DNA from: an uncultured Elusimicrobia bacterium
GTDB taxonomy: Bacteria > RUG730
Direction of reading: 5' to 3'
Length of the DNA stretch: 25,264 nucleotides
Assembly (NCBI GenBank): GCA_900321865.1
Contig: ONXP01000009.1
Coordinates: 1-25,264 of the forward strand
The notes under the pieces: model-generated
What the model was told of the DNA's origin: nothing
The model's input: the letters and a program-made list of their open reading frames with translations, nothing else
The model's database searches: none
Shown: piece by piece, positions 24,501 to 25,264 of the stretch
Numbering within the stretch: the first letter of the stretch is position 1
How the letters are laid out: every line of letters begins with the position of its first letter
Translations under genes and position numbers: made by a program

Positions 24501-25006
24501 AAGTAAGATTTTATAATAGATTTGGTATCATAATTATTTATAATAGACCTCGAAATTTCTGAGCTCATACAACCAGAAAGTGCAATTATTCCCTTAGAAT
24601 ACTTTGATAAAATTTCTTTATCCACTCTGGGTTTATAATAAAACCCTTCCAAATATCCAATAGAAACTATTTTCATCAGGTTTTTATAGCCTTCTTCATT
24701 TTCCGCTAACAAAGTCAGATGAAAGTATTTATTATTTTCTTTTTCTAGTCTAGATTTTTCTGCAACATAGACCTCACAGCCTATTATTGGTTTAATATTA
24801 CTATTTTTGCAGGCTTTATAAAATTCTATAGCTCCGTACATATTGCCATGATCCGTTATAGCCACGGAATCCATACCAAAATTCTTCATAACATTAAAAA
24901 ATTCCGACGGTTTCCCGTTTATATCCAAAATTCTAATTGCCCCATCCAAAAGGCTATATTCCGTATGCAAATGAAGATGAACGAATTTTTTCTCTTTTTC
25001 ACTCAT
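21554..25006 (-). CDS. dnaE: DNA polymerase III subunit alpha (DnaE type)
   Basis: DnaE is the replicative polymerase subunit. The 1150 residues match the dnaE1 length. Domains in order: PHP (about 1-280) with 'HLHLHTEYSLLDGA' (10-23), 'ITDHGNMYG' and 'NDCHYL'; the C-family polymerase core with 'GPGRGSGAGSIVSYL' (361-375) and the catalytic acidic motif 'PDLDIDF' (402-408, Asp403 and Asp405); 'GPMGSGMLDDF' and 'YGVILYQEQVMRIA' in the fingers; helix-hairpin-helix (around 'GVGAFDSLG'-type segment 'IKVGAFDSLG'); and a C-terminal OB domain ('EKEIKLIAFINKVKK', about 975 on). PHP metal residues look largely kept, so a proofreading role is possible. The ATG has an AAGG ribosome-binding site. It leads the dnaE-proC-tmk group; the delta subunit HolA is encoded in the plus-strand run. 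Confidence 0.98.
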   Translation of the reverse strand: MSEKEKKFVHLHLHTEYSLLDGAIRILDINGKPSEFFNVMKNFGMDSVAITDHGNMYGAIEFYKACKNSNIKPIIGCEVYVAEKSRLEKENNKYFHLTLLAENEEGYKNLMKIVSIGYLEGFYYKPRVDKEILSKYSKGIIALSGCMSSEISRSIINNYDTKSIIKSYLDIFGEKNFFLEIQDNGLEEQKKINQTLIDFSKSLNLNLVATNDCHYLNKKDAYIQEILLCIGTGKTIKDANRMRFSTNEFYFKSPAEMYEIFSGVESALENTIKISDRCNLELNFSKLFLPKFEVPSGYDENTYLTYLCEKNISKKFKEVNDVIKNRLTHELSIITKMGFSAYFLIVYDFIRYAKTHKIPVGPGRGSGAGSIVSYLLDITDVDPIKYELIFERFLNPSRVTMPDLDIDFADTGREKVIEYVREKYGEKNVSQIITFGSMQSRLAVRDIGRVLDISLKDTDKIAKLIPLGESINNALEEVEELKNLMETRADYKELLEIAKKVEGMKRHIGVHAAGILISDSDMTNYVPFTKSPKGVITTQYEGEHLVSLGLLKMDFLGLKNLSIIDDAIKLIKNFRNIDLNINKIPLDDEKTFTLLKEGNSVAVFQLESKGMQDLLKKLLPENINDIIALIALYRPGPMGSGMLDDFVNRKHGKSLIKYDHQILEPILKETYGVILYQEQVMRIAMDMAGFSPSKADNLRKAMGKKIPEILEKERASFLEGASKNNIKESISKKIFDNIIKFGGYGFNKSHSTAYGLVSYRTAYLKANYLIEYMTSVLNNAIGDTDSILDYINECKNLGIKILPIDINKSFDKFCIENLEQKEIRLGFSIIKGMGEKAASQIVQAKNNENFLNFSDFLKKTNTNINKKAVENLIKVGAFDSLGYTRKSLLENYEKILENISKKQKEESKKQISFFDEILKSDSEADEHIPTAPEFGEMTLLAYEKEALGFFISNHPMEILKDEIKRFSNINIKKILTASNFEKEIKLIAFINKVKKIKTKKGEIMASVLLLDTTGEIDGIVFPNIYNQFLENIQEEKIVFIKAKADEKLNKLNLIISEIVEYDKFKKNIINKLYVEIKENFLDNEDLLKDFKKFLTTESLKPDANKKVIIKINLDDKLYKIDTNIKIPFTDENEKKVKEFFGENSLTFSIK

Positions 25007-25264
25007 AAAAAAACCTTAAAAATGTATTTGTTTAAATTATACAATTTTACCCAAATTTAAAAACATTTTTTATTACAAAAATTCAATAGAGCAAGGCATC
25101 AAATTTTGCCTTCCAATTAAGAATAAAGAGAAAATAAAAATTTAACTATAGCTAAAATTTTCAAAAACTAAAAAAAATTCCCCCACCCACAAAAAAATTT
25201 AAAAAATTTAAATTAAAATTAGAAAAATGTTTTTTAATTTGATTTGAAACTAAAAGAATGCGAG
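25007..25264. other. Non-coding region upstream of dnaE, to the window edge
   Basis: No gene is supported here. It holds the candidate dnaE promoter, a six-base inverted repeat (aaggca at 25093-25098 with tgcctt at 25107-25112, loop of eight) and, at 25178-25190, a C-rich tract (G-rich on the dnaE strand) that stands out in this A/T background. The inverted repeat lacks a following T run on either strand, so I do not call it a terminator. Confidence 0.6.
25036..25070 (-). promoter_or_regulatory. Candidate dnaE promoter
   Basis: On the minus strand, TATAAT (25041-25036) preceded by TG lies about 30 bases before the dnaE ATG. The -35 position reads only T-rich sequence with no good hexamer, so this is a suggestion based on the -10 box and location. 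Confidence 0.35.

Noticed and set aside
25093-25112. Hairpin upstream of dnaE as a terminator
   Set aside because: The stem is only six pairs and no T run follows on either strand.
1-25264. TGA recoded as Trp, considered because of the extreme AT content
   Set aside because: Trp is encoded by TGG in conserved positions, and TGA closes at least two genes (at 1988-1990 and 6261-6263) in family-consistent places.
1-25264. Transfer RNA, ribosomal RNA or insertion sequences
   Set aside because: The gaps are short and none shows a cloverleaf with a T-loop, rRNA-like sequence, transposase motifs or terminal inverted repeats.

Overview
This is a very AT-rich stretch (roughly a quarter G+C by eye) of a bacterial chromosome carrying mostly housekeeping genes. 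LpxK implies lipid A and therefore a Gram-negative envelope. A group B-type [FeFe] hydrogenase implies anaerobic, ferredoxin-linked fermentation, Dxs implies the DXP isoprenoid route, and an A/V-type ATPase subunit C implies a V-type rather than (or besides) an F-type ATPase. AAA, AAT and AGA codons dominate, and TGA acts as a normal stop (at least two genes end with it), so the standard code is used. The combination fits a small-genome, probably host-associated anaerobe. An Elusimicrobia-like (Endomicrobium-type) or spirochaete-like lineage is a guess that the sequence alone does not prove.

Layout. (1) 1-623, plus strand: the C-terminal end of a probable type III restriction (Res-like) nuclease, cut by the window edge. 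(2) 624-929: a non-coding gap between convergent genes, with overlapping inverted repeats and a five-copy hexanucleotide tract. (3) 930-6209, minus strand: one operon read from 6209 leftwards: group B [FeFe] hydrogenase, dxs, a membrane-anchored protein resembling the ComEC metallo-beta-lactamase domain but without metal ligands, and an exported coiled-coil protein of unknown function. A good promoter (TTGAAA-16-TATAAT) lies at 6237-6264. (4) 6261-7163, minus strand: a thioredoxin-reductase-like flavoprotein that has lost the usual NADPH-binding residues. (5) 7225-20099, plus strand: thirteen tightly packed genes, lpxK-murI-pyrR-pyrB-pyrC-holA-ruvX-(V-ATPase subunit C)-(PilZ-like)-comEC-like-queD-(diacylglycerol kinase-like)-mnmE. 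(6) 20074-25006, minus strand: dnaE-proC-tmk, whose last gene overlaps mnmE tail to tail by 26 bp. (7) 25007-25264: the dnaE upstream region, with no gene seen.

How the genes fit together. The right two thirds supplies core functions: lipid A and peptidoglycan precursors (lpxK, murI), pyrimidine synthesis (pyrR, pyrB, pyrC), dTMP supply (tmk), replication (dnaE and holA, the alpha and delta subunits of DNA polymerase III), RNA processing and tRNA modification (ruvX, queD, mnmE) and proline synthesis (proC). The left third is redox-centred: hydrogenase beside a thioredoxin-reductase-like protein. The most unusual biology is (a) two separate ComEC-related proteins that both appear to have lost the metal ligands of the beta-lactamase domain, the full-length one also lacking signature residues of the membrane channel; (b) the thioredoxin-reductase-like protein, which may take electrons from ferredoxin rather than NADPH; and (c) a V-ATPase stator subunit gene separated from any other ATPase subunit. 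No tRNA, rRNA, CRISPR array or insertion sequence was recognised.
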